From Dethiosulfatibacter sp. (GTDB lineage Bacteria; Bacillota_A; Clostridia; Tissierellales; Dethiosulfatibacteraceae), in the NCBI GenBank assembly GCA_019084435.1, contig JAHRFV010000284.1, positions 1-9,101 on the forward strand: a DNA stretch of 9,101 bases. The letters are read 5' to 3'. The stretch's first letter is position 1. Each line of letters begins with the position of its first letter. The notes under the pieces were generated by a model. The model searched no databases. It saw nothing but the letters and a program-made list of their open reading frames with translations, and was not told the origin of the DNA. The position numbers and the translations under genes were made by a program. Below are positions 1-6,157 of the stretch, one piece after another.

Positions 1-34
1 TAAAACGCATTTCTTCTGTTACAATAGACTTCAT
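1..34 (-). CDS. 5' end of a probable IS transposase gene (partial)
   Basis: Only the first 11 codons are inside the window; they read MKSIVTEEMRF and run off the left edge. A GGAGG Shine-Dalgarno (minus strand, 46-50) lies 11 nt upstream of the ATG at 34, and an extended -10 box lies further upstream, so this is a real gene start and not a chance ORF. From memory, this N-terminus is like that of transposases with an N-terminal helix-turn-helix (IS3/IS481-like) common in Clostridia, but 11 residues are too few to assign a family. The start is seen; the transposase call is inference from recall. Confidence 0.5.
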   Translation of the reverse strand, partial: MKSIVTEEMRF

Positions 35-77
35 GAAAGGGGTTTCCTCCGTTATGTTTGTTTTTGTCGTGATTAAC

Positions 78-86
78 ATTATAACA
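78..86 (-). promoter_or_regulatory. Extended -10 promoter of the left-edge gene
   Basis: Read on the minus strand this is TGTTATAAT, a perfect TGn-TATAAT extended -10 element. No convincing -35 hexamer lies 16-18 nt upstream, which is usual for extended -10 promoters. It would start transcription about 7 nt downstream and leave a short leader containing the GGAGG site at 46-50 before the ATG at 34. Confidence 0.5.
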
Positions 87-275
87 GAGTCCCTTTCATT
101 TTTTATTCTTTTTTGTCACATATGTATTGTACACTTACATATTTTGTTTTTCTGTAAAGTTTTTTCTAAGCTTTTTTTCTCAGTTTTTTCTCGGTTATTC
201 AACTATTTGTTATCTGTTTTTTATATCTTCCTTTATTACTAACATAACTATTTGTCGATGTTTCACTTAATCAAT
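87..275. other. T-rich non-coding stretch
   Basis: Together with its flanks this is a gap of just over 300 bases without a gene (35-344). It is very T-rich on the plus strand. A small inverted repeat, ATATGTA (120-126) with TACATAT (136-142), is present. If the left-edge gene is a transposase, the terminal repeat of its element should lie here, perhaps near 133-139 where the minus strand reads TGTAAGTGTACA, but the other end is not available to confirm this. The open plus-strand frame at 33-242 encodes a Phe/Ile/Leu-rich, low-complexity peptide and has no RBS, so it is not called as a gene. Confidence 0.4.
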
Positions 276-323
276 AAAAGAGAGGCAGTTGTTTTTATCA
301 AACCCGACAAACAATCTGCCCCC
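276..323 (-). terminator. Rho-independent terminator of the aldolase-aminotransferase operon
   Basis: On the minus strand GGGGGCAG (323-316), a one-base bulge (315) and TTGTTT (314-309) pair with AAACAA (294-289) and CTGCCTCT (288-281). This gives a 14-bp stem with two G-U pairs and a loop of about 14 nt. It is followed by CTTTTATTG, a short U-rich tail. It lies just beyond the stop codon of the aminotransferase gene (345), the right place to end the minus-strand operon. Confidence 0.65.
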
Positions 324-344
324 AAAGTTTTCTATTCTGTAGGC

Positions 345-1487
345 TTATTGCATAATCTCTGATTGATAGATTCCAACACTCTTACCGAACTGAACATCAA
401 CTCCGGATCTATATAATGCTCTTTCTATTGCCGCTAAAGTTGAGACGATAGTATGCTTGTCAATATTTCCCATGTGCCCCAATCGGAAAAGCTTGCCTGA
501 ATATGCTCCCAAACCGTTTGCTGTCACGACGCCTTCTTCAGCTAGAATTGCTCTGAATTTATCGTCGTCGATTCCTTCGGGATAGACAACATTGGTCAAT
601 GTGACTGCTCTGAGTTCCTCATCGGCCAATATGGTGAAGCCAAGACCCAATAGTGCCTTCTGAATCGCTCTTGCATCTTTAAGGTGTCTTTCAAATCTTT
701 CTTCCAGTCCCTCTTCCTTAATGATTCTGACGGATTCCTTCAGCGCCCAGATCAGATTGATGGGCGGCGTTCCGTAGTACTTCATTGGGTCGTGCATAAT
801 TGGAAGCCACTTTTCAAAATCCAGGTAAGAATCCGCTATTGTCTTTAGGCTCTTTCGTCGCTCCATCGCTTTTGGGCCAGCCCAAATAATTGCTAGACCG
901 GGAGATACTCCAAATGCCTTTTGTGAGGCGGTAAACAGGATATCTATACCCATTTCTTTCAAGCTTTCTCTCTCTCCAGCCGTTGAGCAGACGCCATCGA
1001 CGATATATAGGGTGTCAGGAAATTTCTTTAACATTTCTCCTATTCTTGCAATATCAGATCGAGTACCTGTTGAGGTATCAACATGTGTTATGGTTATAGC
1101 GTGGTAATGCTTTTCCTTTAGTTTTGCTTCTATTTGGTTTATAGGAATTGCCTTGCCCCATTCTGCAGACAAAACATCTGTCTTGATTCCTCTTCTTTCA
1201 AATATGTCTATAAATCTGTCTCCAAAGTATCCATGGGACACAACCAAGACGTTATCCCCACTCTTGACTGAATTGGCGACCGCCACTTCCATCGCCATAG
1301 TCCCGGTGCCTGACAGAACAAAGCATTCTTCGGCTTGCCACATGTCCTTAAGATCTATAACTAACTCTTTGAAGTCCTTGACAAAACCTGCATCTTTAAA
1401 CGATACCGTCTCTCTTCCCATCTGAACCATGATACTGTTGACAGTTGGTGTCGGTCCCGGAATCATCACTAATTTTTTGTTTCTCAT
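345..1487 (-). CDS. Class V PLP aminotransferase (alanine/serine-glyoxylate type)
   Basis: A cytosolic fold-type I PLP enzyme of 380 residues, the usual length for alanine-glyoxylate, serine-glyoxylate and serine-pyruvate aminotransferases. Visible features in order: the N-terminal MIPGPTPT segment (8-15) typical of this subgroup; the phosphate-binding loop SGTGTMAMEVAV (59-70); HVDTSTGTR (135-143); the cofactor aspartate in YIVDGVCS (Asp164); the Schiff-base lysine in TASQKAFG (Lys190); YGTPP near 239; and the RLGHMGNID segment, whose arginine normally holds the substrate carboxylate. The start is supported by AAGGGAG (1494-1500 on the minus strand). The gene lies 36 nt downstream of the aldolase gene on the same strand and is followed by a terminator. 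Its likely reaction is transfer of an amino group from alanine or serine to glyoxylate. A close alternative within the family, such as a 2-aminoethylphosphonate-type enzyme, is less likely because no phosphonate gene is nearby. The exact donor and acceptor cannot be read from sequence. Confidence 0.85.
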   Translation of the reverse strand: MRNKKLVMIPGPTPTVNSIMVQMGRETVSFKDAGFVKDFKELVIDLKDMWQAEECFVLSGTGTMAMEVAVANSVKSGDNVLVVSHGYFGDRFIDIFERRGIKTDVLSAEWGKAIPINQIEAKLKEKHYHAITITHVDTSTGTRSDIARIGEMLKKFPDTLYIVDGVCSTAGERESLKEMGIDILFTASQKAFGVSPGLAIIWAGPKAMERRKSLKTIADSYLDFEKWLPIMHDPMKYYGTPPINLIWALKESVRIIKEEGLEERFERHLKDARAIQKALLGLGFTILADEELRAVTLTNVVYPEGIDDDKFRAILAEEGVVTANGLGAYSGKLFRLGHMGNIDKHTIVSTLAAIERALYRSGVDVQFGKSVGIYQSEIMQ

Positions 1488-1523
1488 TTTTTTCTCCCTT
1501 CATAGCGTATTTTAAATATTTAC

Positions 1524-2411
1524 TCAAGCTCTATTTTCGTCGTATTGTTCTATGATTTTCAGTAAGGCTTCTTTTTTGCTCTGTTCCAACGGAAGAAGTG
1601 GTTTCCTCGGAAAGCCACCCTTGTAGCCCTTTTGATCCAGAGCAACCTTAAGTCCAGGTATCCCATAAACTCCAGTGACCATCTTATTGATCTCTATCAT
1701 CTTCAATTGAAGTTCTGTCGCTTCAGCTAGTTTGTTCTCTCTATGCAATTGAACGAGTTTACAGCAGTCTTCAGGCAAAAAATTTGCCAACGCTAAGGTA
1801 GCGCCTTTTGCACCTAGACACAATGCAGGTAAAAGATAGCCTGCGTTCCCGACAAATACTGTGAAGTCCTTGTCCACATCACGCATCATCTCACCGATAT
1901 GAACTATGTCCCCCGATGTGTCTTTGATGCCAATAATGTTCTTGTTTTTTGATAATCGACCAATCACAGACGATGTCATGCTGACACCTGTATTTCCTGG
2001 CATATTGTATATCATAAGCGGTACATTGACATTGTCAGCAACCTCAGTGAAATACTCAAATAGCACCTCGTCGTTCATGGCTTTTTTATAATAGTGTGGT
2101 GGCAATACAAGTACCGCGTCTGCACCTGCCTGTGCCGCCTGATTGCTGAATTTGATGGTCTCTCTTGTTGATTCGCAGCTTGTGCCAACGATGATTTTTT
2201 TTCTCTTGTCGACCTTTTTAATGACATGAATCATCAATTCCAGCTTTTCTTCCTGTGACAGATAGACAAACTCTCCATTTGATCCAAGCACCACTAGGCC
2301 ATCTAAATCTGTTTTAACCCATTTTTCAAGATTATAATCCATGCTTTCGTAATCAATATCACCATTTTCTTTAAATGGTGTGATAATCGGTGTGTAGATA
2401 CCTTTTAACAT
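1524..2411 (-). CDS. DapA-superfamily aldolase, resembling 4-hydroxy-2-oxoglutarate aldolase
   Basis: A (beta/alpha)8 class I aldolase of 295 residues, normal for the DHDPS/N-acetylneuraminate lyase superfamily. Visible motifs: pyruvate-binding GSNGEF (43-48), the catalytic tyrosine in IYNMPGNTG (Tyr135), and the Schiff-base lysine in GIKDTSGD (Lys163). In true DapA an arginine that binds the aspartate-semialdehyde carboxylate follows the tyrosine motif (PSRTG in E. coli); here the segment is PGNTG, with Asn140 at that place, which argues against lysine biosynthesis. Compared from memory with human HOGA1, the protein shares GSNGEF, a CEST motif (79-82), P-x-NTG, KD-x-SGD, a run ending in ALAN (207-210) and GIPGLK (250-255). 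I therefore favour cleavage of 4-hydroxy-2-oxoglutarate, or a related 2-oxo acid, to pyruvate and an aldehyde. The start has AGGAGGG 5 nt upstream (2417-2423). It is the first gene of a minus-strand operon with the aminotransferase and is divergent from the sigma-54 activator. A sugar-acid aldolase role remains possible. Confidence 0.8.
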   Translation of the reverse strand: MLKGIYTPIITPFKENGDIDYESMDYNLEKWVKTDLDGLVVLGSNGEFVYLSQEEKLELMIHVIKKVDKRKKIIVGTSCESTRETIKFSNQAAQAGADAVLVLPPHYYKKAMNDEVLFEYFTEVADNVNVPLMIYNMPGNTGVSMTSSVIGRLSKNKNIIGIKDTSGDIVHIGEMMRDVDKDFTVFVGNAGYLLPALCLGAKGATLALANFLPEDCCKLVQLHRENKLAEATELQLKMIEINKMVTGVYGIPGLKVALDQKGYKGGFPRKPLLPLEQSKKEALLKIIEQYDENRA

Positions 2412-2472
2412 GCTGTCCCTCCTAATTCCGTTTTATTTATTTATAAAATCGAATGCTAATATGAACCCCATT

Positions 2473-2478
2473 ATTATA
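2473..2478 (-). promoter_or_regulatory. Possible -10 box for the aldolase-aminotransferase operon
   Basis: The minus strand reads TATAAT here, about 62 nt upstream of the aldolase ATG. The hexamer 17 nt further upstream (2496-2501) reads ATGTAA, a poor -35. Neither a -24/-12 element nor a TGCA-N4-TGCA palindrome was found in this intergenic region, so nothing visible ties this operon to the adjacent sigma-54 activator. Confidence 0.35.
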
Positions 2479-2591
2479 TAACAGTTTTCTGAATTTTACA
2501 TCTTAAAAGCAATAAAAAATGACCTTTCTACTCTTTATATGGCCAAATAAATATGTTACACTTATCAGCAGGGACTCTACAGTGCTTATCC

Positions 2592-2609
2592 CCCACTTAA
2601 TGAAGTGGG
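2592..2609 (+). repeat. Perfect hairpin in the leader region of the activator gene
   Basis: CCCACTT (2592-2598) and AAGTGGG (2603-2609) form a 7-bp stem with an AATG loop, 41 nt before the GTG start. It is followed by ACTGTTAGTCGTCGGGG and not by a U-run, so it is not a standard terminator for upstream transcription. It could be a leader structure or a palindrome left by an IS200/IS605-type end; the sequence alone does not decide. Confidence 0.5.
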
Positions 2610-2650
2610 ACTGTTAGTCGTCGGGGAAAAATGAAAAGGGACGTGTTGTT

Positions 2651-4375
2651 GTGAAAGTCAAAGATGTTATGAACAAAAATATTATATTTCTAGATAAGAA
2701 GACAACTGTTAAAGAAGCAATGTCTGTTTTTGCATCTAATGACGTCGATTTGCTTCTGATAGAAAGCAACAACACAAACGCTATAGAAATCATCACTAAA
2801 AATGACTTGATGAATGCCTTATTAAACGGATTTTCTCTTGATAGTACAGTTGATGGTCATCAAAGGTTAAGTGTTGAAACAGTCAATGAAGAAGCTAAAA
2901 TTTGCGACATTGACGTTCATAGATCAGATTATTTTGTTTGTACTAATGATGAATTTAAGCCAGTCGGCAGTATAAAATCAAAAGAACTAGAGCATACCAT
3001 AGCCCTCAAAAAGCTATCTTTTCAATTAGAATCAATTATCGAATCTTCCTATGATGGTATTTATATCACTGATGGCAATGCTAAAACCATAAAAATTAAC
3101 AAAGCATATGAACGGATAACCGGACTAAACAGAAATGATATGCTTGGTAAATATATGCAGGATTTGGTGGACGATCAAGTATTATCCGAATCAGTAACGT
3201 TGCTGGTTTTAAAAAGAAGAAAAGTGACCACTATTTCGCAGGAGTTCAAAACAGGAAAAAAAGCTTTGGTAACAGGAAATCCGATATTTGACAATAAAAA
3301 TCAAATTACTATGGTGGTCACAAATGTTAGAGATGTAACAGAGCTTGCAGATTTAAGAACAGAACTCAACAAAAATCGAGAATTAGCTTTAAAATATTAT
3401 TCGACAATTGAAGAGTTAAAGCTTCAGATGGCAAAGAGTGAACACCTGGTAGTAGAAGATGAAAATAACATGAGGGTACTAGAACTAGCCCAGAGAATTG
3501 CACGTGTAGATACGACAGTACTGATATTAGGAGAGACCGGTGTAGGAAAAGAAGAGATAGCAAAACTGATACACCGTAATAGTTTAAGGAAGGAAGGCCC
3601 TTTTGTTAAAATCAATTGTGGTGCTATTCCAGCCAATCTTATAGAATCCGAGCTGTTCGGGTATGAGAAAGGTGCTTTTACTGGGGCATCCAATGAAGGA
3701 AAAATCGGCCTTTTTGAAGTAGCAGAAGGCGGAACATTATTATTAGATGAGATTGGGGAATTGCCTTTTTCTATGCAGGTTAAATTATTAAGAGTATTGC
3801 AAGAGCAGGAAATAAAGAGAATTGGAGGCACAAAATCCATAAAAATAGATGTCCGGATACTAGCAGCCACCAATCAAGATTTAGAGCAAATGGTTCACAA
3901 TGGTAGTTTCAGAGGAGATTTGTATTATAGACTAAACGTGATACCCATAACGATTCTGCCTTTAAGAGATAGGAAAAAGGACATCTTACCTCTAGCCTTC
4001 TTGTTTATTGATCAATTCAATAAAAAATATCATATGAATAAAAGTCTAACTTACTCTGCCAATAGCTGTCTGTTGAACTATGAATGGCCAGGAAATGTGA
4101 GGGAACTGAAAAATATCATTGAACGTGTTGTTGTAACGGCAAAAAGTGATGAAATTACTGATGATGATATGCCTGACAAGATTCAATGTAAAAGTGATAG
4201 TAAAATGATGATGGAACCTGACCAAATAGTACCCTTAAAACAAGCCCTTAATCATGTGGAACAAAGATTGATCAACCGAGCATTTAATGAATATGGAAAT
4301 GTAAGAGATGCTGCTAAAGCGCTAGGTATTGATGCTTCTACCTTTGTTAGGAAAAGACAGAAGTACGAGGATTGA
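2651..4375 (+). CDS. Sigma-54-dependent activator with CBS, PAS, AAA+ and HTH domains
   Basis: A 574-residue bacterial enhancer-binding protein. Domains in order: a CBS motif (about 2-58, starting VKDVMNKN) with a second, degenerate CBS-like half (about 64-112); a PAS domain (about 122-232, with IIESSYDGIYITD and NKAYERITGLNR); a helical linker (about 235-262); a sigma-54 interaction AAA+ domain (about 266-495); and a C-terminal Fis-type helix-turn-helix (about 548-572). The AAA+ domain is intact: Walker A GETGVGKE (294-301), the sigma-54-contacting GAFTGA loop (341-346), Walker B LLLDE (363-367), sensor I AATNQD, the FRGDLYYRLNV arginine segment (420-430) and sensor II WPGNVREL (479-486). 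No phosphoacceptor receiver domain is present, so activity is probably set by ligands of the CBS or PAS domains. The GTG start is chosen because AAGGGA (2636-2641) precedes it by 9 nt and the CBS fold begins at once; the ATG at 2631 is out of frame and stops after seven codons. It lies directly upstream of the sigma-54-driven abf operon, its likely target. Confidence 0.92.
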   Translation: MKVKDVMNKNIIFLDKKTTVKEAMSVFASNDVDLLLIESNNTNAIEIITKNDLMNALLNGFSLDSTVDGHQRLSVETVNEEAKICDIDVHRSDYFVCTNDEFKPVGSIKSKELEHTIALKKLSFQLESIIESSYDGIYITDGNAKTIKINKAYERITGLNRNDMLGKYMQDLVDDQVLSESVTLLVLKRRKVTTISQEFKTGKKALVTGNPIFDNKNQITMVVTNVRDVTELADLRTELNKNRELALKYYSTIEELKLQMAKSEHLVVEDENNMRVLELAQRIARVDTTVLILGETGVGKEEIAKLIHRNSLRKEGPFVKINCGAIPANLIESELFGYEKGAFTGASNEGKIGLFEVAEGGTLLLDEIGELPFSMQVKLLRVLQEQEIKRIGGTKSIKIDVRILAATNQDLEQMVHNGSFRGDLYYRLNVIPITILPLRDRKKDILPLAFLFIDQFNKKYHMNKSLTYSANSCLLNYEWPGNVRELKNIIERVVVTAKSDEITDDDMPDKIQCKSDSKMMMEPDQIVPLKQALNHVEQRLINRAFNEYGNVRDAAKALGIDASTFVRKRQKYED

Positions 4376-4416
4376 TTGTTGCATTTTCGCATCAAGCTGC
4401 AAAAATGCAACAATCA
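4373..4416 (+). promoter_or_regulatory. Probable activator binding sites 1 and 2 (15-bp dyad)
   Basis: TGATTGTTGCATTTT (4373-4387) and AAAATGCAACAATCA (4402-4416) are perfect inverted repeats around a 14-nt spacer; the left arm starts at the activator's TGA stop codon. Nested in the dyad are two shorter palindromes of form TGCA-N4-TGCA: TGCATTTTCGCA (4380-4391, one mismatch) and TGCAAAAATGCA (4398-4409), with centres 18 bp apart. No U-run follows the right arm, so an enhancer site is more likely than a terminator. The centres lie roughly 210-230 bp upstream of the expected start of the sigma-54 promoter, a usual range for upstream activating sequences. Confidence 0.6.
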
Positions 4417-4499
4417 GTAAATGTGTTGATTTTCAGCTAATCATAGTAATTGTATATTAGATTAAATCTCCTATTCAGTTAGAATTGAAATCCGTTCGT

Positions 4500-4511
4500 T
4501 GCATTAATGCA
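4500..4511 (+). promoter_or_regulatory. Probable activator binding site 3, TGCATTAATGCA
   Basis: A perfect 12-bp palindrome with the same TGCA-N4-TGCA form as the two sites at 4380-4391 and 4398-4409. It lies about 110 bp upstream of the expected transcription start of the abf operon. Three copies of one motif in a 225-bp intergenic region upstream of a -24/-12 promoter, next to an enhancer-binding protein gene, point to binding by that protein. This is inference; no other protein is excluded. Confidence 0.6.
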
Positions 4512-4540
4512 CCAAAACTGAAGAATAAATCTTGTTAAAA

Positions 4541-4574
4541 AAGAGCCTGTGCAAACATTTTCACAGGTTTTTTT
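4541..4574 (+). terminator. Rho-independent terminator of the activator gene
   Basis: CCTGTG (4546-4551) pairs with CACAGG (4562-4567) around a 10-nt loop and is followed by seven T residues (4568-4574). An A-rich run (4541-4544) before the left arm extends the stem with the T-run. It separates the activator transcript from the abf operon, whose promoter begins 15 bp downstream. Confidence 0.8.
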
Positions 4575-4588
4575 GTGTTTGAAAATTT

Positions 4589-4604
4589 TGGCATAGTATT
4601 TGCA
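4589..4604 (+). promoter_or_regulatory. Sigma-54 (-24/-12) promoter of the abf operon
   Basis: The sequence TGGCATAGTATTTGCA matches the sigma-54 consensus TGGCACR-N4-TTGCW with one mismatch (T for C at position 6) and exact spacing; the GG (4590-4591) and GC (4602-4603) dinucleotides are intact. Transcription should begin about 12 nt past the GC, near 4615, leaving a leader of about 48 nt with the AGGAGG site. The element lies immediately downstream of the activator's terminator and of three palindromic sites. The combination makes this one of the most secure regulatory calls in the window. Confidence 0.88.
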
Positions 4605-4662
4605 TAATTATAAGCAAAAGAAAGATGGCCAATCTTTTATTACAAACCAGGAGGAGATTATT

Positions 4663-6114
4663 ATGGCACTAATGACAAAAGAGCAATACATAGAAAGTTT
4701 AAGAAATCTTGATGTAAAAGTTTATATGTTTGGAGAATTGGTTGAAAATTTTGTAGATCATCCAATCATTAGACCGTCCATCAATTCTGTAGCTATGACC
4801 TATGATCTTGCCCATGATCCACTTTATGAGGATTTAATGACTGCAACGTCCAATATCACAGGAGAAAAGGTCAACAGATTCTGTCATATCCACCAAAGCA
4901 CTGAAGACTTGGTTAAAAAAGTCAAGATGCAAAGATTATTAGGTCAGAAGACCGCATCATGTTTCCAAAGATGTGTTGGAATGGATGCCTTCAATGCAGT
5001 CTATAGCACCACGTACGATATCGACAAAAAATTCGGTACTTCATACTTTAAGAATTTTATTGAGTATATGAAATTGGTTCAAGAAAATGACTGGACAGTC
5101 GATGGCGCCATGACCGATCCAAAGGGAGATAGAAGTCTATCTCCAAGTAAGCAAGAGGACCCTGATATGTATGTAAGGGTAGTGGAAAGAAGAGAAGACG
5201 GCATTGTAATCAGAGGCGCAAAAGTCCATCAGACGGGAAGTATCAACTCGCACGAACACCTAGTAATGCCGACTATTGCTATGGGGCCAGAGGATAAGGA
5301 TTATGCTGTTTCCTTTGCTGTTCCAACCGGTTCAAAAGGAATTTATATGATCTATGGCCGACAGTCTTGTGACACCAGAAAACTAGAAGGTGGAACAATA
5401 GATGTTGGAAACAGTGAATTTGGCGGACAGGAAGCTTTGGTAGTGTTTGACGATGTGTTTGTCCCTAATGACAGGATTTTCTTAAATGGAGAGACCGAAT
5501 TTGCCGGCGTCTTGGTAGAGAGATTCGCAGGCTACCACAGACAAAGCTACGGTGGTTGCAAGGTTGGTGTCGGTGATGTCCTGATCGGAGCAGCAGCTTT
5601 AGCATCAGAATACAATGGCGTACCAAAAGTTAATCATATAAAAGACAAGCTAATTGAAATGATGCATCTAAACGAAACGCTTTACAGTTGTGGTATTGCA
5701 TGTTCTGCTGAAGGATATCCGACAGAATCAGGCAACTATCAAATCGACATGCTGCTCGCAAATGTTTGTAAGCAGAACGTCACCAGATTTCCTTACGAAA
5801 TGACTCGTCTGGCAGAAGATATTGCCGGTGGACTAATGGTTACTATGCCATCAGAAAAAGATTTTATGCACCCTGAATTGGGTCCTGTCTGCGAGAAGTT
5901 CTTTAGAGGAAAATCGGATGTTCCAACATTGGACAGAGCTAAAGTACTGAGACTAATAGAGAATCTGACATTGGGAACTGCTGCAGTAGGCTATCGAACA
6001 GAATCTATGCATGGCGCAGGTTCACCGCAAGCTCAAAGGATTATGATATGGCGTCAAGGTAATTTAGATCACAAAAAAGAGTTGGCTAAGAATATTGCTA
6101 AGATTGACCGCTAA
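4663..6114 (+). CDS. abfD: 4-hydroxybutyryl-CoA dehydratase / vinylacetyl-CoA isomerase
   Basis: Catalyses the radical dehydration of 4-hydroxybutyryl-CoA to crotonyl-CoA and isomerises vinylacetyl-CoA, using FAD and a [4Fe-4S] cluster; it is a soluble homotetramer in known cases and is oxygen-sensitive. The 483-residue product matches the Clostridium aminobutyricum enzyme (about 490 residues) along its whole length by recall. All four cluster ligands are visible: Cys100 and Cys104 in ASCFQRCVG, His292 in GYHRQSYGG, and Cys299. Also present are HQTGSINSHEH (189-199), Glu257 in GGQEA, Tyr296 and the near-C-terminal TESMHGAGSPQ (446-456). A short segment near 398-412 seems several residues shorter than in the reference. 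The ATG at 4663 is chosen: AGGAGG lies at 4649-4654 with 8 nt spacing. The in-frame TTG at 4600 would extend the protein by 21 residues but lies inside the -12 promoter element, upstream of the expected transcript start. First gene of the operon with abfT (43 nt downstream) and the permease. Confidence 0.93.
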   Translation: MALMTKEQYIESLRNLDVKVYMFGELVENFVDHPIIRPSINSVAMTYDLAHDPLYEDLMTATSNITGEKVNRFCHIHQSTEDLVKKVKMQRLLGQKTASCFQRCVGMDAFNAVYSTTYDIDKKFGTSYFKNFIEYMKLVQENDWTVDGAMTDPKGDRSLSPSKQEDPDMYVRVVERREDGIVIRGAKVHQTGSINSHEHLVMPTIAMGPEDKDYAVSFAVPTGSKGIYMIYGRQSCDTRKLEGGTIDVGNSEFGGQEALVVFDDVFVPNDRIFLNGETEFAGVLVERFAGYHRQSYGGCKVGVGDVLIGAAALASEYNGVPKVNHIKDKLIEMMHLNETLYSCGIACSAEGYPTESGNYQIDMLLANVCKQNVTRFPYEMTRLAEDIAGGLMVTMPSEKDFMHPELGPVCEKFFRGKSDVPTLDRAKVLRLIENLTLGTAAVGYRTESMHGAGSPQAQRIMIWRQGNLDHKKELAKNIAKIDR

Positions 6115-6157
6115 TATAGCACTGTAGCATTTAATAAACATGAAAGCGAGGCATATA

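Noticed and set aside
33..242. Plus-strand open frame of 69 codons near the left edge
   Set aside because: Low-complexity Phe/Ile/Leu-rich product from a T-rich stretch, no RBS, and it overlaps the promoter and RBS of the minus-strand gene at the edge.
1153..1425. Plus-strand open frame inside the aminotransferase gene
   Set aside because: Antisense shadow of a gene with conserved PLP-enzyme motifs.
1524..2411. Lysine-biosynthesis dapA
   Set aside because: The arginine that binds aspartate semialdehyde is replaced by asparagine (PGNTG), the gene is paired with an aminotransferase of a different pathway, and no lysine gene is nearby.
2412..2650. Sigma-54 promoter in the divergent intergenic region
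   Set aside because: TGGCC occurs on both strands around 2540-2545, but no TTGC follows at the required spacing on either strand.
3424..3873. Minus-strand open frame of 149 codons
   Set aside because: Lies fully within the AAA+ coding region of the activator, whose motifs are intact; the antisense product is Ser/Pro-rich and has no recognisable domain or RBS.
4373..4416. The 15-bp dyad as terminator of the activator gene
   Set aside because: No U-run follows the right arm, and a typical terminator with seven T residues is present at 4541-4574.
6140..6157. Earlier ATG for abfT
   Set aside because: No Shine-Dalgarno upstream; the AAGCGAGG site falls between this ATG and the one at 6158, which also matches the family N-terminus.
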